NCBI GenBank assembly: GCA_020437395.1
Contig: JAGQWJ010000030.1
Span: 1-33,023 of the forward strand
Length of the DNA stretch: 33,023 nucleotides
Reading direction: 5' to 3'
Origin: Ignavibacteriota bacterium
GTDB lineage: Bacteria; Bacteroidota; Ignavibacteria; Kapaibacteriales; UBA2268
The position numbers and the translations under genes were made by a program. The number at the start of each line of letters is the position of its first letter. Position 1 is the first letter of the stretch. Shown piece after piece: positions 16,857-27,763 of the stretch. The notes under the pieces were generated by a model. It was not told where the DNA came from. It did no database searches and saw nothing but the letters and a program-made list of their open reading frames with translations.

Positions 16857-16866
16857 TTTTTACTCC

Positions 16867-17616
16867 TTATATAACTTTTGCATCTTCATGTAACAATCTT
16901 ACTAATTCATCTATATCCGCATCGCTACCAGTTAATATTTTACCTGCTCTTGCTTTTTCAGGTAGAGTCATTTCTAATATTTCTGTTCGTAGTGGAGTTT
17001 CTATTGCTTCTTTAACTTCAATAGGTTTTTGTTTTGCTTTCATGATTTGTGGTAACTTAGGGTATCTTGGTTCTTTAATACCTTTTTGTACACTTATGAT
17101 AGCTGGTAAACTAGTCTCAAACGACTCTTTACCACCCTCTATGTCCTTTTCACCTGTAATAGAACCATCAGCATAGTTGATTGAAGAAACTACATCTACA
17201 GAAGGTAGATCTAATAACCCACCTAAAAGAGACGAAATTTGGAATGAATCAAAGTCTATACTTTGTTTACCTAAAAATATAATATCAGGATTGAGCTCTT
17301 TTGCTACATTTGCTATATTGTTAGCAACATAGAATGAATCTTTTTCTAATTGATTTGCTTTAACATGGATAGCTTTATCAGCACCCATAGCTAATGCAGT
17401 TCTTAGTACATCAGTTGCCTCATCACCAGCTACTGTAAGTACGGTTAATTCACCACCTTTACTTTCTTGTAATTGAATTGCTTCTTCTAAAGCATATTCA
17501 TCATAGGGGTTTAATATAAATTTTACGCCTGCAGTCTCTACCGACTTATTATCACCAGCTACCTTGATTTTTGCAGCTGTGTCAGGAACTCTTGATACAC
17601 ATACTAATATGTTCAT
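16867..17616 (-). CDS. etfB: Electron transfer flavoprotein beta subunit
   Basis: This 249-residue EtfB is full length. Family landmarks are the N-terminal ILVCVSRVPDT, NPYDEYALEEA (37-47), the nucleotide-binding TVAGDEATDVLRTALAMGAD (about 60-79), GKQSIDFDSFQ near 116-126 and the C-terminal recognition-loop region. It binds the structural AMP and docks dehydrogenases, while EtfA holds the FAD. The ATG at 17616 follows a short leader with AGGAAG at about 10 bases, and a promoter-like element lies at 17653-17684, so etfB-etfA-bfn can be transcribed apart from uvrA, which lies upstream on the same strand. Confidence 0.97.
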   Translation of the reverse strand: MNILVCVSRVPDTAAKIKVAGDNKSVETAGVKFILNPYDEYALEEAIQLQESKGGELTVLTVAGDEATDVLRTALAMGADKAIHVKANQLEKDSFYVANNIANVAKELNPDIIFLGKQSIDFDSFQISSLLGGLLDLPSVDVVSSINYADGSITGEKDIEGGKESFETSLPAIISVQKGIKEPRYPKLPQIMKAKQKPIEVKEAIETPLRTEILEMTLPEKARAGKILTGSDADIDELVRLLHEDAKVI

Positions 17617-17652
17617 TTGTTATTCTTCCTAAATTTTATTTCATATAGATTA

Positions 17653-17684
17653 CAAATATAAATATTATTAATTATAAATGCAGA
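17653..17684 (-). promoter_or_regulatory. Probable promoter of the etfB-etfA-nuclease operon
   Basis: On the minus strand: TCTG (17684-17681), 20-base spacer, TATATTTG (17660-17653). One mismatch in the -33 box and an exact -7 box, about 37 bases before the etfB ATG. Confidence 0.55.
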
Positions 17685-17691
17685 TTTGTTA

Positions 17692-20547
17692 TTATTTCTT
17701 TTTAAATTCTTCTTTCAAATATTTGCCTGTAAGACTCTTTTTATCTTTTATTATTTCCTCTGGGGTACCTTCGAAAATAATTTCTCCACCTTCGTCACCT
17801 CCCAAAGGTCCCATATCTATTATCCAATCAGCAGCATGTACTACATCTAAATTATGTTCTATAACTACGATCGTATTACCTTTATCAGCTAATTTATTAA
17901 GTAGTGATAGTAGTAAATTAATGTCTTCGAAGTGAAGACCAGTTGTAGGTTCGTCAAGTAAATATAAGGTTTTACCAGTACTATTTTTTGATAATTCAGT
18001 TGCTAATTTTACTCGTTGAGCTTCACCACCAGAGAGGGTGGGGGATTGTTGACCTAAAGTTAAATACCCGAGTCCTACATCGTTTAATACAGATAATTTT
18101 CTTTTGAGTTTAGGTATTTCATTAAAAAACAATAATGCCTCTGATATAGGCATAGCTAATACTTCCGCGATAGACTTCCCTTTATATTTCACTTGCAACG
18201 TTTCGCTGTTATATCTATCACCGTTACAAACATCGCAAGTAACAAATACATCAGGTAAGAAGTTCATTTCAATTTTCTTTAATCCTGCTCCTTGACATTC
18301 TTCGCATCTTCCACCTTCTACATTGAATGAGAATCGACCGGCACTATAGCCTCTTATTTTGGCTTCAGGTAATTGTGTAAAAAAATCTCTTACAAGTGTG
18401 AAAATTCCAGTGTAAGTTGCTGGATTAGAACGTGGGGTTTTACCTATTGGGGTTTGATCTATTTCTATAACCTTATCAATATTCTCAATTCCTTCTATTT
18501 TATCAAATTCTAGTGCTTTCTCTGTAGAATTATAAAAATGTCTCTTTAAAATAGGGACTAAAGTATCATTAATCAAAGATGATTTACCTGAACCACTCAT
18601 CCCTGTGATAGCAATAAATTTGCCTAAAGGAATAGACAAATCTACATTTTTTAGATTATTACCTTTAGCTCCAATAAGTTTTAAAAACTTATCACTGCCA
18701 GATCTTCTAGATTTAATCTCTGTCAAATAATCAGTATTATTAAGATAATTAACAGTGTGTGAGCCCTCAATGTTTTTACCTATTAACTTACTTGGTTTAT
18801 CACTCGCCAATATGTGACCACCATTAACACCAGCTCCGGGGCCAATGTCGATAAGGTGGTCGGCCTCTAATATCATTTGTTTATCGTGTTCTACTAAAAT
18901 AAGTGTATTACCCAAATCTCTCAATTTCTTCAAAGAGTTAATTAGTTTATTATTATCATGTTGATGAAGTCCAATTGATGGCTCATCTAAAACATACATA
19001 ATCCCAACTAATTTCGAACCAATCTGAGAGGCTAATCTTATTCTTTGAGATTCACCTCCTGATAATGACTTAGCTGAACGAGAAAGTGTTAAGTAATTTA
19101 ATCCAACTTCTTCTAGAAACTCTAATCTATCAGCGATTTCAGTGATTATAACTTTAGCTACAATAGAATCTCTTTTTTTCAACTTTTTAAGAAGTGAATT
19201 TATAAATTTTCTACATTCTGTAATGTTCATTGAACTGATATCGTATATGTTCTTTTTATCAATTCTTACATATAAACTTCTCTTCTTTAATCTACCACCA
19301 TTACATTCATCACATACCCTTTCAGCCATATATTTTTCCATACGACGCTGTTTAGGTTTATTAGCTGTTTGATATTGATGATTGAGTATAGGAATCAGTC
19401 CTGAGAATGAATGTTTATAGCTTATCTTTTCATTTCCGAAACTGTAGTCAGAATTGATTTCTAAATCTTCAGTACCATATAGTATAATATCAAGTACCGC
19501 TTCATCTATCTCAGAAACGGGTTTATTCATATCCAAACCAATTTTCTCGGAAATTTTATCTATTTGTTTGTATATTATAGAGTTAGATTTATCTACGAAA
19601 GCCAATCCACGTCTCTTAATTGATTTTTCAGAATCTTCTATTAACAAGGTTTTATCAAAGTCTTGAAGAAATCCTAAACCGTCACATTTTTCACATGCTC
19701 CATAGGAAGAATTAAATGAAAACATATTAGGTGCTAATTTGCTATAGGCTTCTCCTGAAATTGGACAAGTATAATGAATACTATAAGTTTCTTCCTTCCA
19801 TTTGCCCTTAACTTCGTGTAGTATGAAAATTACTCCGTCACCTTTTTTAAGAGCTAATTCAACCGACTCATTTATTCTATTCTCGTGTTCTATGTCAGCA
19901 ATTAATCTATCTAATACTAATTCAATATCATGAATTTTATATCTTGATAATTGCATCCCAGGTTCAATATCTTTTACTTCACCATCAATTCTGACTTTTG
20001 TAAATCCTTGTTTTGCAAATTGCTCAAATAGTTCTCTATAATGTCCTTTTCTACCCCTAATTATAGGAGCTAAAATCATTATCTTTTTACCTTTATAATC
20101 TTCAATTATTTCATTTAGAATTTGATCTTTACTTTTTTGAATAACTGGTACATCATGTTCAAGTGAATATTGAACACCAATTTTTGTGTATAACAATCTT
20201 AGATAATCATATATTTCTGTGACTGTTCCTACTGTAGAACGTGGGCTATTGCTAAGAGTTTTTTGCTCTATCGAAATAGCAGGTGAAAGACCTTCTATCT
20301 TATCAACATCAGGCTTTTTCATCATTCCAAGAAACTGTTTAGCATTCGCTGAAAGACATTCAATATATCTTCTTTGTCCTTCTGCAAATAAAGTATCAAA
20401 GGCAAGACTTGATTTACCTGATCCAGAAAGTCCAGTTATTACTGTTAGTTTATCACGTGGAATAACTACATCTATATTCTTAAGGTTGTGCTCTTTTGCA
20501 CCATAAATCTTTATAAATTCTAATTCTGAGTCTATTGTTTTTGTCAT
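17692..20547 (-). CDS. uvrA: Excinuclease ABC subunit A
   Basis: At 951 residues this is a full-length UvrA, the DNA damage sensor of nucleotide excision repair and an ABC-type ATPase dimer that loads UvrB. The first Walker A is GLSGSGKSS (39-47), and a second, GMSGSGKSS, opens the C-terminal half. Two ABC signatures are visible ([12 protein letters not shown] and [12 protein letters not shown]), with Walker B regions [11 protein letters not shown] and [11 protein letters not shown]. The C-terminal zinc module is intact ([11 protein letters not shown] then CDVCNGDRY). The first zinc module is altered: CPIS at 261-264, where many UvrAs have CPxC, followed by Cys285 and Cys288, so one of four ligands is Ser. 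It ends 75 bases before etfB. Confidence 0.98.
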   Translation of the reverse strand: MTKTIDSELEFIKIYGAKEHNLKNIDVVIPRDKLTVITGLSGSGKSSLAFDTLFAEGQRRYIECLSANAKQFLGMMKKPDVDKIEGLSPAISIEQKTLSNSPRSTVGTVTEIYDYLRLLYTKIGVQYSLEHDVPVIQKSKDQILNEIIEDYKGKKIMILAPIIRGRKGHYRELFEQFAKQGFTKVRIDGEVKDIEPGMQLSRYKIHDIELVLDRLIADIEHENRINESVELALKKGDGVIFILHEVKGKWKEETYSIHYTCPISGEAYSKLAPNMFSFNSSYGACEKCDGLGFLQDFDKTLLIEDSEKSIKRRGLAFVDKSNSIIYKQIDKISEKIGLDMNKPVSEIDEAVLDIILYGTEDLEINSDYSFGNEKISYKHSFSGLIPILNHQYQTANKPKQRRMEKYMAERVCDECNGGRLKKRSLYVRIDKKNIYDISSMNITECRKFINSLLKKLKKRDSIVAKVIITEIADRLEFLEEVGLNYLTLSRSAKSLSGGESQRIRLASQIGSKLVGIMYVLDEPSIGLHQHDNNKLINSLKKLRDLGNTLILVEHDKQMILEADHLIDIGPGAGVNGGHILASDKPSKLIGKNIEGSHTVNYLNNTDYLTEIKSRRSGSDKFLKLIGAKGNNLKNVDLSIPLGKFIAITGMSGSGKSSLINDTLVPILKRHFYNSTEKALEFDKIEGIENIDKVIEIDQTPIGKTPRSNPATYTGIFTLVRDFFTQLPEAKIRGYSAGRFSFNVEGGRCEECQGAGLKKIEMNFLPDVFVTCDVCNGDRYNSETLQVKYKGKSIAEVLAMPISEALLFFNEIPKLKRKLSVLNDVGLGYLTLGQQSPTLSGGEAQRVKLATELSKNSTGKTLYLLDEPTTGLHFEDINLLLSLLNKLADKGNTIVVIEHNLDVVHAADWIIDMGPLGGDEGGEIIFEGTPEEIIKDKKSLTGKYLKEEFKKK

Positions 20548-20647
20548 TAACTTATTGTAAAGATAAAAGGAATAATTAACTTATAACGTACGATTAAACA
20601 AAAAATTTAATACTCTGTAATGTTTAACTTTCAAACTATGAAAATAA

Positions 20648-21910
20648 ATGTCAATTAAGAAAGAACGATTTGGTTGGTATATGTTTGATTGGGCTATATC
20701 AGCCTTTTCAGCAACTGTAATAACTGTTTTCCTAGGTCCTTACTTATCCACAATAGCAGAAAATGCTGCTATCAATGGTAAAATAAACTTTTTGGGTATG
20801 TGGATTAATCCAGATTCTTATTTCGGGTATGTTATTTCAGCTTCAGTTTTGTTCCAAGTTTTACTATTACCACTAATTGGTGCTTATTCTGATAAAACGA
20901 ACAGAAAGAAATCAATACTAATATTACTTTCTACACTTGGTGCACTTTCAACAACGATGCTTTACTTCTTAGAAGGTACTAACTATCAATTTGGAGGGCT
21001 TTTACTATTTGTTGCTAACCTTTCGTTTGGAGGTGCAATGGTTATCTATAACTCATTTCTAAATGATATAGCACAAGAAAATGAGAGGGATAAGATATCT
21101 TCAATTGGTTGGGGAGTTGGTTTTTTAGGTGGGGGAGTACTACTATTAATTAATTTATTAATTTATTCTAATTTTGACTCCATTGGAATATCTGAAGGCC
21201 ATGCAGTAAGAATTTCTTTAGGCAGTGCAGGCCTTTGGTGGGCTGGATTTTCATTAATAACATTCAAATATTTGAGAAAAGATAATATAGGCGAAAGAAA
21301 CAAAGAAAATGCTGCTATTAGCAGTTTCAAACAACTTAGAAAGACGCTAAAGGATATAAGAAAAGAAAAAAAAGCATTTAATTTCTTGATTGCATATCTA
21401 TTCTATAATGATGGTGTTCAGGCAGTAATTACTTTTTCAGCTCTATTTGGGGCTAAGGAATTAGGTTTGGAACAAAGTACTTTAATAAGTGCAATATTAA
21501 TGGTTCAATTTGTAGCATTCTTTGGATCTATTATTTTTAATAAGGTTGCTGAGAAGTATTCTGCTAAGTCTTCAATCTTATTTAGCTTAATTATATGGGT
21601 TCTTTGCCTTGTTTATGCATATCAATTCTTATATACTGCAATGGATTTCTATATACTAGCATTTGTGATTGCTTTAGTGTTAGGAGGTACACAAGCATTA
21701 AGCCGCTCACAATTCTCTAAACTAATACCAAAAGAAAAGGAAACTGAATATTTCAGCTTTTATGAGATTTCAGAGCGTGGTACTTCTTGGATTGGATATT
21801 TCCTCTTTAGTTTTGCATTGGATATGACAGATTCTTATCGAGTTGCTATTCTTTCTTTAGTGGCTCTATTTGTATTGGGCGGAATATTACTTAAAAAACT
21901 TAAGTTATAG
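20648..21910 (+). CDS. MFS transporter, UMF1/Atg22-like family
   Basis: This 420-residue polytopic inner-membrane protein shows about 12 hydrophobic segments. The N-terminus (FGWYMFDWAISAFSATVIT) is the signature of the UMF1 branch of the major facilitator superfamily, related to yeast vacuolar Atg22, and the loop YSDKTNRKKSI after helix 2 is an MFS motif A variant. The central cytoplasmic loop (about 205-245) is Lys/Arg-rich. Late helices contain LGGTQALSRSQFSKLIPKE, also typical of this family. Proposed roles in the family include amino-acid efflux, but the bacterial substrate is not known. It is a single gene facing away from uvrA and converging on a T9SS gene with only 11 bases between the stops and no terminator hairpin. 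Confidence 0.9.
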   Translation: MSIKKERFGWYMFDWAISAFSATVITVFLGPYLSTIAENAAINGKINFLGMWINPDSYFGYVISASVLFQVLLLPLIGAYSDKTNRKKSILILLSTLGALSTTMLYFLEGTNYQFGGLLLFVANLSFGGAMVIYNSFLNDIAQENERDKISSIGWGVGFLGGGVLLLINLLIYSNFDSIGISEGHAVRISLGSAGLWWAGFSLITFKYLRKDNIGERNKENAAISSFKQLRKTLKDIRKEKKAFNFLIAYLFYNDGVQAVITFSALFGAKELGLEQSTLISAILMVQFVAFFGSIIFNKVAEKYSAKSSILFSLIIWVLCLVYAYQFLYTAMDFYILAFVIALVLGGTQALSRSQFSKLIPKEKETEYFSFYEISERGTSWIGYFLFSFALDMTDSYRVAILSLVALFVLGGILLKKLKL

Positions 21911-21921
21911 GCAAATCTTAA

Positions 21922-23175
21922 TTACTCCTTCACAAATTTGTTAGCGATTTTCTGATTGTTGGTCAATGTTAGCTCTATTATATAAGTACCAATGGGAAAT
22001 GATTTGAGGTCTATATTCAATTGACCAGAAAAGTTATCCTTTCTATTTTCTACAATATTTCCTTTTAAATCACTAATTGTATAACTGATAGCTTGATTTT
22101 CTTTTAGGTCAATAGTAAGTTGATTGCTAGTTGGGTTAGGATATATACTAATGTCATTTTCATCTTTAGTCTCTATATTTGAAGTAGTTTCATTGAATTT
22201 GATTAGTCCTTTATTTGTGCCAATCCAGACGTTATTTTTTGAATCAATGGCTAAGTCCATTAGGACAATTTGGTCTTGTGTAGAGATGTTAAAAGCTTTA
22301 TCAACACTATATTCGAACCAATCAGAACCATCATACTTAAATAGACTTATTGGTGGTGAAATTACATCTAGAGCAGATAATACCCATAATGAACCACTTT
22401 TACTGTTTGTTAGTGATTTAGAAAAAGTTCCTTTTTCTCCTAAAGGAGAATTATTTTTATCAAAATAAAGCCATCTTTCATTTATAATGTTATAGTTAAG
22501 AACTATAGCATTATCTCCATTACCTAACCAAATATTACTAATGTCACCCAAAGAGATTGATTTAATACTAATTCTTGAGTTTTCATTAAATAGACTATCA
22601 AGAGTATTTAACTTAGTTCCATCATAACTATGTAAAGCAGTAGTAAATCCATCAACAGAAAACCATAAAAGATTGTTATTATCTACAATTAAATCAGTTG
22701 GATAATTTGGTCCATCAGTTTGACCATTATATATCTCTTTTATTTTATCACCTTCTTTAGCATAAACATTAACTTGATTTACAAAATAAAGAACACCATT
22801 CTCATCGAATACAAACTTTTCGCATTTTATATTTTCCTCAACTATTTCAAAATTCATAACATTTTCTTTGAATTTGAATATATGGTTGCTAGAAACATAT
22901 ACTGAACCATCTTTCCCAATACTGATATACGTAAAACCATCAGTCAAATTTGAATTACCTTGATTAAATTCGTGCCATTTGTCTTCTTTTTGGTTATACA
23001 TATAGATTGAATTATTAGTATGAAACCAAAGATTATCATTTGAATCAACTACCAAATTGTCAATATAATCTACAGGTAAGTTTGAATTCTCGGTAGTAAA
23101 CATCTCCCAAGATTGAGCACTAGTAGTAGTAAATGTTGAAATAGATATAATTATAAAAATTAAAAACTTTTTCAT
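21922..23175 (-). CDS. Secreted propeller-repeat protein with T9SS sorting domain
   Basis: I place the start at the ATG at 23175, giving 417 residues and a clean signal peptide (MKKFLIFIIISISTFTTTSA). An ATG 11 codons upstream would add a polar leader. The mature part has repeats of the two-component-regulator propeller type (D-x-N-x-N-L-W-F/I-G): SNDNLWFHTNN, VDNNNLLWFS, SKNNVWIGTNKGLIKF. They form a beta-propeller like the sensor domains of hybrid two-component systems, but no kinase follows. The last 75 residues are a T9SS sorting domain (IYPNPTSNQLTIDL, YTISDLKGNIVE, FPIGTYIIEL, KFVKE). It is expected to be exported and anchored on or released from the cell surface; ligand unknown. A -7 box lies just upstream. 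Confidence 0.9.
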   Translation of the reverse strand: MKKFLIFIIISISTFTTTSAQSWEMFTTENSNLPVDYIDNLVVDSNDNLWFHTNNSIYMYNQKEDKWHEFNQGNSNLTDGFTYISIGKDGSVYVSSNHIFKFKENVMNFEIVEENIKCEKFVFDENGVLYFVNQVNVYAKEGDKIKEIYNGQTDGPNYPTDLIVDNNNLLWFSVDGFTTALHSYDGTKLNTLDSLFNENSRISIKSISLGDISNIWLGNGDNAIVLNYNIINERWLYFDKNNSPLGEKGTFSKSLTNSKSGSLWVLSALDVISPPISLFKYDGSDWFEYSVDKAFNISTQDQIVLMDLAIDSKNNVWIGTNKGLIKFNETTSNIETKDENDISIYPNPTSNQLTIDLKENQAISYTISDLKGNIVENRKDNFSGQLNIDLKSFPIGTYIIELTLTNNQKIANKFVKE

Positions 23176-23212
23176 TTGAGGACCTGTTAAAGTTTGTTTT
23201 AAACCCATAGTA

Positions 23213-23220
23213 CAAATATA
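23213..23220 (-). promoter_or_regulatory. Candidate -7 box for the T9SS propeller gene
   Basis: TATATTTG on the minus strand, within the same ten bases (TATATTTGTA) as the etfB promoter and 37 bases before the ATG. No good TTTG is found 19-20 bases upstream (TCTT at N20), so this rests on the -7 box alone. Confidence 0.4.
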
Positions 23221-23304
23221 ATTAATTACTCTTAAAAAAAAAGATTATTAAAACTAATTTAAACAATGTGCAAAATTCAATGCTATTTTTAAATAAATTT
23301 TCTG

Positions 23305-23396
23305 TAGTTTTGATTTTAATGAATGCACCAAGGAAATATTTCCTATTACCCGAATGATATCTAACTAATAAGTGGATGCCTTTCGGGTTTTTTTTT
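23305..23396 (+). promoter_or_regulatory. Probable carAB promoter -7 box and transcription-attenuation leader
   Basis: A -7 box TAGTTTTG (23305-23312) without a clear -33 box would start RNA near 23318. The leader then holds a 14-base palindrome AGGAAATATTTCCT (23331-23344) and an intrinsic terminator: ACCCGAA (23348-23354) pairs with TTCGGGT (23382-23388), followed by T9. It ends 20 bases before the carA ATG. A rival stem, GCACCA (23325-23330) with TGGATGC (23373-23379, one bulged A), cannot coexist with the terminator except as a pseudoknot. Two short frames overlap the 5' arm: ATG at 23319 (MNAPRKYFLLPE, stop at 23357) and ATG at 23323 (MHQGNISYYPNDI, stop at 23364). A terminator before carA implies conditional read-through, by a leader peptide as in E. 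coli pyrBI or by a ligand-binding RNA. Neither is proven. Confidence 0.6.
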
Positions 23397-23416
23397 AAAT
23401 CAAATAGCGTAACTAA

Positions 23417-24529
23417 ATGAAAAAAAATAAAAAAGCCTTGATAATGCTAGAGAATGGCTACTACGAATTTGGTAGATCGTTTGCGAGTGAAGGAACGAAA
23501 TTTTCAGAATTTGTGTTCAATACTTCCATGACTGGCTATGAAGAAATACTTACTGACCCTTCCTACAAAGGGCAGACGGTTCTTTTTACAAATCCACTAA
23601 TTGGTAACTATGGTATTACAAATGAAGATTTTCAATCAGATAAAATACAAGCAGAAGGGATATTGCTTCGTGAATACTCAAGAAGAGCTAGTAATCATAG
23701 GTCTAGAAAAGATTTAGCTACTTATTTGGAAGAAAGTAATACTTTTGGAATTGATAGGATTGATACAAGAGCTTTCACAAAAGTGATTAGACAATTTGGT
23801 GCAATGAAAGGTGGAATAACAACAGAAGTTCTTGACCCAGAAAAATTTCTGAAACAAGTTAAGGCATCACCTTCAATTTCTGATGTCGATTTATATAGAG
23901 AAGTTATCTCTGAAAAAGTCCAAATATTTGACGGGAACCCATCAGTTAAAGAAAAAATAATAGCAATAGACTTTGGGATTAAAGGTAATATAATAAGAGA
24001 CTTACGAAACAAATTTAATAAAGTATATTTGGTCCCATTCGATGATAATTTTGAATCAAATATCAAAGATCTTGAATATGATGGAGTATTCCTATCTAAT
24101 GGACCAGGAGATCCAAGAATAGTAAAGGGAATAGATAAATATATCAAACAATTTGCAGATAATAGTATTCCAATTATTGGAATTTGCTTTGGTCATCAAT
24201 TGATAGGTCAGGCTTTTGGATTAAAAACTATAAAATTACCTTTTGGTCATCATGGTGGCAATCATCCTGTTAAATATTTTGATAATGGTAGAGTATATAT
24301 AACAGCTCAAAACCATAATTATGCTATATCAAATGAGAGTTTGGAAGGTAATGAAGATTGGGAAATGACATGGGTGAATTTATACGATCATACAGTAGAA
24401 GGAATGAGACACAAGCATTTACCTATCAATTGTATTCAGTTTCACCCAGAAGCATCACCAGGACCAAGAGAAGCAAACGAAAAAGTATTTGAAGATTTTT
24501 ATAAAACAGTAGCAAAACAGGATAAATAA
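23417..24529 (+). CDS. carA: Carbamoyl-phosphate synthase small subunit (glutamine amidotransferase)
   Basis: The protein has 370 residues. The N-terminal CarA-specific domain (about 1-150) has the family pattern [30 protein letters not shown] and [12 protein letters not shown]. The class I glutamine amidotransferase domain (about 190-365) has nucleophile Cys257 in GICFGHQ, and His343 and Glu345 in [10 protein letters not shown]. It releases ammonia from glutamine and channels it to CarB for carbamoyl phosphate, which feeds pyrimidine and arginine synthesis. Its stop overlaps the carB start (TAATG), which would keep the subunits stoichiometric. Upstream lies a terminator-containing leader suggesting end-product attenuation. 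No other pyr or arg gene is adjacent. Confidence 0.98.
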   Translation: MKKNKKALIMLENGYYEFGRSFASEGTKFSEFVFNTSMTGYEEILTDPSYKGQTVLFTNPLIGNYGITNEDFQSDKIQAEGILLREYSRRASNHRSRKDLATYLEESNTFGIDRIDTRAFTKVIRQFGAMKGGITTEVLDPEKFLKQVKASPSISDVDLYREVISEKVQIFDGNPSVKEKIIAIDFGIKGNIIRDLRNKFNKVYLVPFDDNFESNIKDLEYDGVFLSNGPGDPRIVKGIDKYIKQFADNSIPIIGICFGHQLIGQAFGLKTIKLPFGHHGGNHPVKYFDNGRVYITAQNHNYAISNESLEGNEDWEMTWVNLYDHTVEGMRHKHLPINCIQFHPEASPGPREANEKVFEDFYKTVAKQDK

Positions 24530-27500
24530 TGCCGTTAAGAAATGACATAAAAAGAATATTAGTAATAGGTGCAGGCCCTATTGTGATAGGACAAGCTGGA
24601 GAATTTGATTATTCGGGTTCGCAAGCTGTAAAAGCATTGAAAAAATTAGGCTACTATGTGGTAGTTATAAACAGTAATCCTGCAACTGTAATGACAGATC
24701 CCGAAATAGCAAATAAAACTTATATAGAACCAATAACCAATGATATAATTGAACAAATTATACAAAGAGACAAAATTGATGCAATACTACCAACAGTCGG
24801 CGGTCAAACGGCATTGAATGCTGCACTTGATTTGGAAAAAGCTGGTATCATCGAGAAATATAATATTGAACTTCTTGGAGTCAACATAAAATCAATTAAC
24901 ATTGCTGAAGGCAGACGAGAATTTAAAAAGGCAATGGATGAAATAGGTTTATTATCACCTGAAGGTGAAATAATAAATACTTATGAAGAAGCTATAGCTT
25001 TTGCTGAAAAGATAGATTTTCCGATTATTGTCAGACCATCTTATACTCTTGGTGGCACCGGAGGAGGTGTTGCAGAGAATATGGATGAATTTAAGAGGAT
25101 AGCTAGACAAGGACTTGACTTATCACCAATTAGCGAGATTTTAGTTGAACGTTCTTTAATTGGTTGGAAAGAATATGAATTCGAAGTAATGCGAGATATA
25201 GCAGATAATGTTGTTATAGTAGCATCAGTTGAAAACTTCGATCCAATGGGAGTACACACTGGTGATAGTATAACTGTAGCTCCAGCTCAAACTCTTACAG
25301 ATGAGGAATATCAAACACTTCGTGATTACTCTATCGCAATTATTAGAAAAGTAGGAGTGGCAACAGGTGGTTCAAATATTCAATTTGGTGTTAATCCAGC
25401 AAATGGGGAAGTGCGAGTAATTGAGATGAATCCAAGAGTTTCTCGTAGTTCTGCACTTGTTTCTAAGGCGACTGGCTATCCAATTGCAAAAATTGCAGCA
25501 CAGTTAGCTGTTGGACTTACTTTAGATGAGATTGACAATGAGATTACTAAGTCAACTCCAGTTTCATTCGAGCCAGCACTAGATTATATTATTGTAAAGA
25601 TTCCAAGATGGGACTTCGAGAAATTTAAAGTACCTTCTAATCTAACTACCCAAATGAAATCTGTTGGTGAAGTGATGTCTATTGGTTCTAATTTCCGAGA
25701 AGCATTCCAAAAAGCATTTCGTTCATTAGAGATTGGGGCTGATGGATTAGATTATAAAGGTTTAGATAAATATGATGATGAGTATATTATAAGTAAACTT
25801 GTTGTTCCAACACCAATGAGACCTTTTTTCATCAAAGAGGCATTCAAAAGAGGAATGAGTTTAGACGAAATACACAAGCATACAAATATTGACCCATGGT
25901 TCTTAGATAATATACTTGAAATTGTTGAAGTTGAGAAAGAAATATCAGAGACAAAGTATGAAGAACTGGATGCTGAATCTCTGAAAAGTTATAAACTTCA
26001 TGGATTCTCAGATTCACAAATAGGAAGATTATTAAAAGTAGAAACTATAAATATTCGAACAAAGAGAAAAGAATTAAATGTATTACCTACTTATAAAAAA
26101 GTAGATACTTGTGCCGCAGAATTTGAAGCACATACTCCATATTTTTATTCTACTTATATGACAGAAAATGAAAGCATTCCTGTAGATAGAAAGAAAATAA
26201 TAGTATTGGGAGGTGGACCTTTTAGAATTGGACAAGGTATTGAGTTCGATTATTGTGCATCTCAAGCTTCAATGATTCTTAAGGATATGGGAATCGAGAC
26301 AATCATGATAAATTGTAATCCTGAGACTGTCTCAACGGACTATGATACTTCGGATAAATTATATTTTGAACCAGTCTTTTTAGAAGATGTTATGAATATA
26401 ATTGATTTGGAGAAACCTGATGGAGTAATACTACAACTTGGAGGACAAACTCCATTAAAACTTTCGAAAGCATTGCAAGATGCAGGTGTCAATATACTCG
26501 GAACCAGTCAAAGTAATATTGATAGGGCAGAGGATAGAGGAAGATTTATGGAAATGTTAGATGAACTTCAAATCGCATATCCTGCCGGAGGAACTGCTAA
26601 TTCGATAGAAGAAGCCACTAAAATAGCTCTTAACATTGGATTTCCGGTAATTGTAAGACCATCGTATGTATTAGGTGGTAGAGGAATGGCGGTAGTATAT
26701 GATGAAACAGATTTAAAGCATTTTATTGTTGAAGCTGCAAAAGTAAATGAAGATCACCCTGTTCTTATTGATAAATTCTTAGAGCATGCGTATGAAGTAG
26801 ATGTTGATGCATTAGGAGACGGGAAATCAGGTGTAATTGCTGGTATAATGCAACATATTGAAGAAGCAGGGGTTCACTCTGGTGATAGTTCATCTGTTTT
26901 ACCAACATATTTGGTTGAACCTCATATAGTTGATAAGATTAGATTTGCGACTTATAAAATAATTGAAAAATTAGAAATAATTGGGTTTATAAATATCCAA
27001 TTTGCTGTTTATAGAGACAATGTATATGTAATTGAAGTAAACCCAAGGGCTTCTAGAACTGTACCTTTTGTTTCAAAATCAAATGGCATAGCTTTGACTA
27101 AAGTAGCAGTAAAGCTTATGTTAGGCGAGAAAATTAGCGATATTAAAATGCCAAATCCTGGATTTATGGGTCATTATACAGTCAAATGTCCGGTTTTCTC
27201 ATTCAGTAAGTTTCCAGGTGTTGATACAGTATTAGGACCAGAGATGAGATCTACTGGTGAAGTTATGGGGATTAGCGAATTTTTTGGAGAAGCTTACGTA
27301 AAATCACAACTTGCAGCTGGTAACCATTTGCCAAAATCTGGAAATGTTTTTATTTCGGTAAATGACTTTGACAAGCAAGAAGTATTACCAGTAGCAAGAA
27401 GATTAGTTGAACTTGGTTATGAACTTTGGGCTACCTTAGGGACTCATTCAGCACTTCAAGTAGAAGGAATAAAATCAAATCTTATATCGAAAATAGGTGC

Positions 27501-27735
27501 TGGAAATCCAAATGTTGTAGAGAAGATACAAAGTGGTGATATAAATTTAATTATAAATACACCATTGGGAAGAAAAGCATACCAAGATGATTTGTCTATA
27601 AGGGAAGCTGCATTGCAAAAGAAAATACTTTGTATTACAACAATACCAGCAGCAAAAGCTGCAGTAGATGGTATGGATTGGCTTCAGAAAAATCAGATAA
27701 CTATTTTTGGACCTATTTTAAATCGTTCTTGGTAA
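24529..27735 (+). CDS. carB: Carbamoyl-phosphate synthase large subunit
   Basis: At 1068 residues this is close to E. coli CarB (1073). It has two homologous ATP-grasp halves: the carboxyphosphate half (about 1-400; [21 protein letters not shown], then [10 protein letters not shown] and [12 protein letters not shown]) and the carbamoyl-phosphate half (about 550-930; [36 protein letters not shown]). The oligomerisation region lies between them. The C-terminal MGS-like allosteric domain (about 935-1068; [31 protein letters not shown]) is where UMP or ornithine act in other bacteria. It uses two ATP, bicarbonate and CarA-derived ammonia. The downstream response-regulator gene starts 28 bases later. 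Confidence 0.98.
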   Translation: MPLRNDIKRILVIGAGPIVIGQAGEFDYSGSQAVKALKKLGYYVVVINSNPATVMTDPEIANKTYIEPITNDIIEQIIQRDKIDAILPTVGGQTALNAALDLEKAGIIEKYNIELLGVNIKSINIAEGRREFKKAMDEIGLLSPEGEIINTYEEAIAFAEKIDFPIIVRPSYTLGGTGGGVAENMDEFKRIARQGLDLSPISEILVERSLIGWKEYEFEVMRDIADNVVIVASVENFDPMGVHTGDSITVAPAQTLTDEEYQTLRDYSIAIIRKVGVATGGSNIQFGVNPANGEVRVIEMNPRVSRSSALVSKATGYPIAKIAAQLAVGLTLDEIDNEITKSTPVSFEPALDYIIVKIPRWDFEKFKVPSNLTTQMKSVGEVMSIGSNFREAFQKAFRSLEIGADGLDYKGLDKYDDEYIISKLVVPTPMRPFFIKEAFKRGMSLDEIHKHTNIDPWFLDNILEIVEVEKEISETKYEELDAESLKSYKLHGFSDSQIGRLLKVETINIRTKRKELNVLPTYKKVDTCAAEFEAHTPYFYSTYMTENESIPVDRKKIIVLGGGPFRIGQGIEFDYCASQASMILKDMGIETIMINCNPETVSTDYDTSDKLYFEPVFLEDVMNIIDLEKPDGVILQLGGQTPLKLSKALQDAGVNILGTSQSNIDRAEDRGRFMEMLDELQIAYPAGGTANSIEEATKIALNIGFPVIVRPSYVLGGRGMAVVYDETDLKHFIVEAAKVNEDHPVLIDKFLEHAYEVDVDALGDGKSGVIAGIMQHIEEAGVHSGDSSSVLPTYLVEPHIVDKIRFATYKIIEKLEIIGFINIQFAVYRDNVYVIEVNPRASRTVPFVSKSNGIALTKVAVKLMLGEKISDIKMPNPGFMGHYTVKCPVFSFSKFPGVDTVLGPEMRSTGEVMGISEFFGEAYVKSQLAAGNHLPKSGNVFISVNDFDKQEVLPVARRLVELGYELWATLGTHSALQVEGIKSNLISKIGAGNPNVVEKIQSGDINLIINTPLGRKAYQDDLSIREAALQKKILCITTIPAAKAAVDGMDWLQKNQITIFGPILNRSW

Positions 27736-27763
27736 ATGAGTTTCCATTTATTAAATTGTCAAA

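Noticed and set aside
23305..23396. carA leader as a purine, glutamine or T-box type riboswitch.
   Set aside because: None of the conserved core sequences of those classes is present; only the general layout of competing stems and a terminator is seen.
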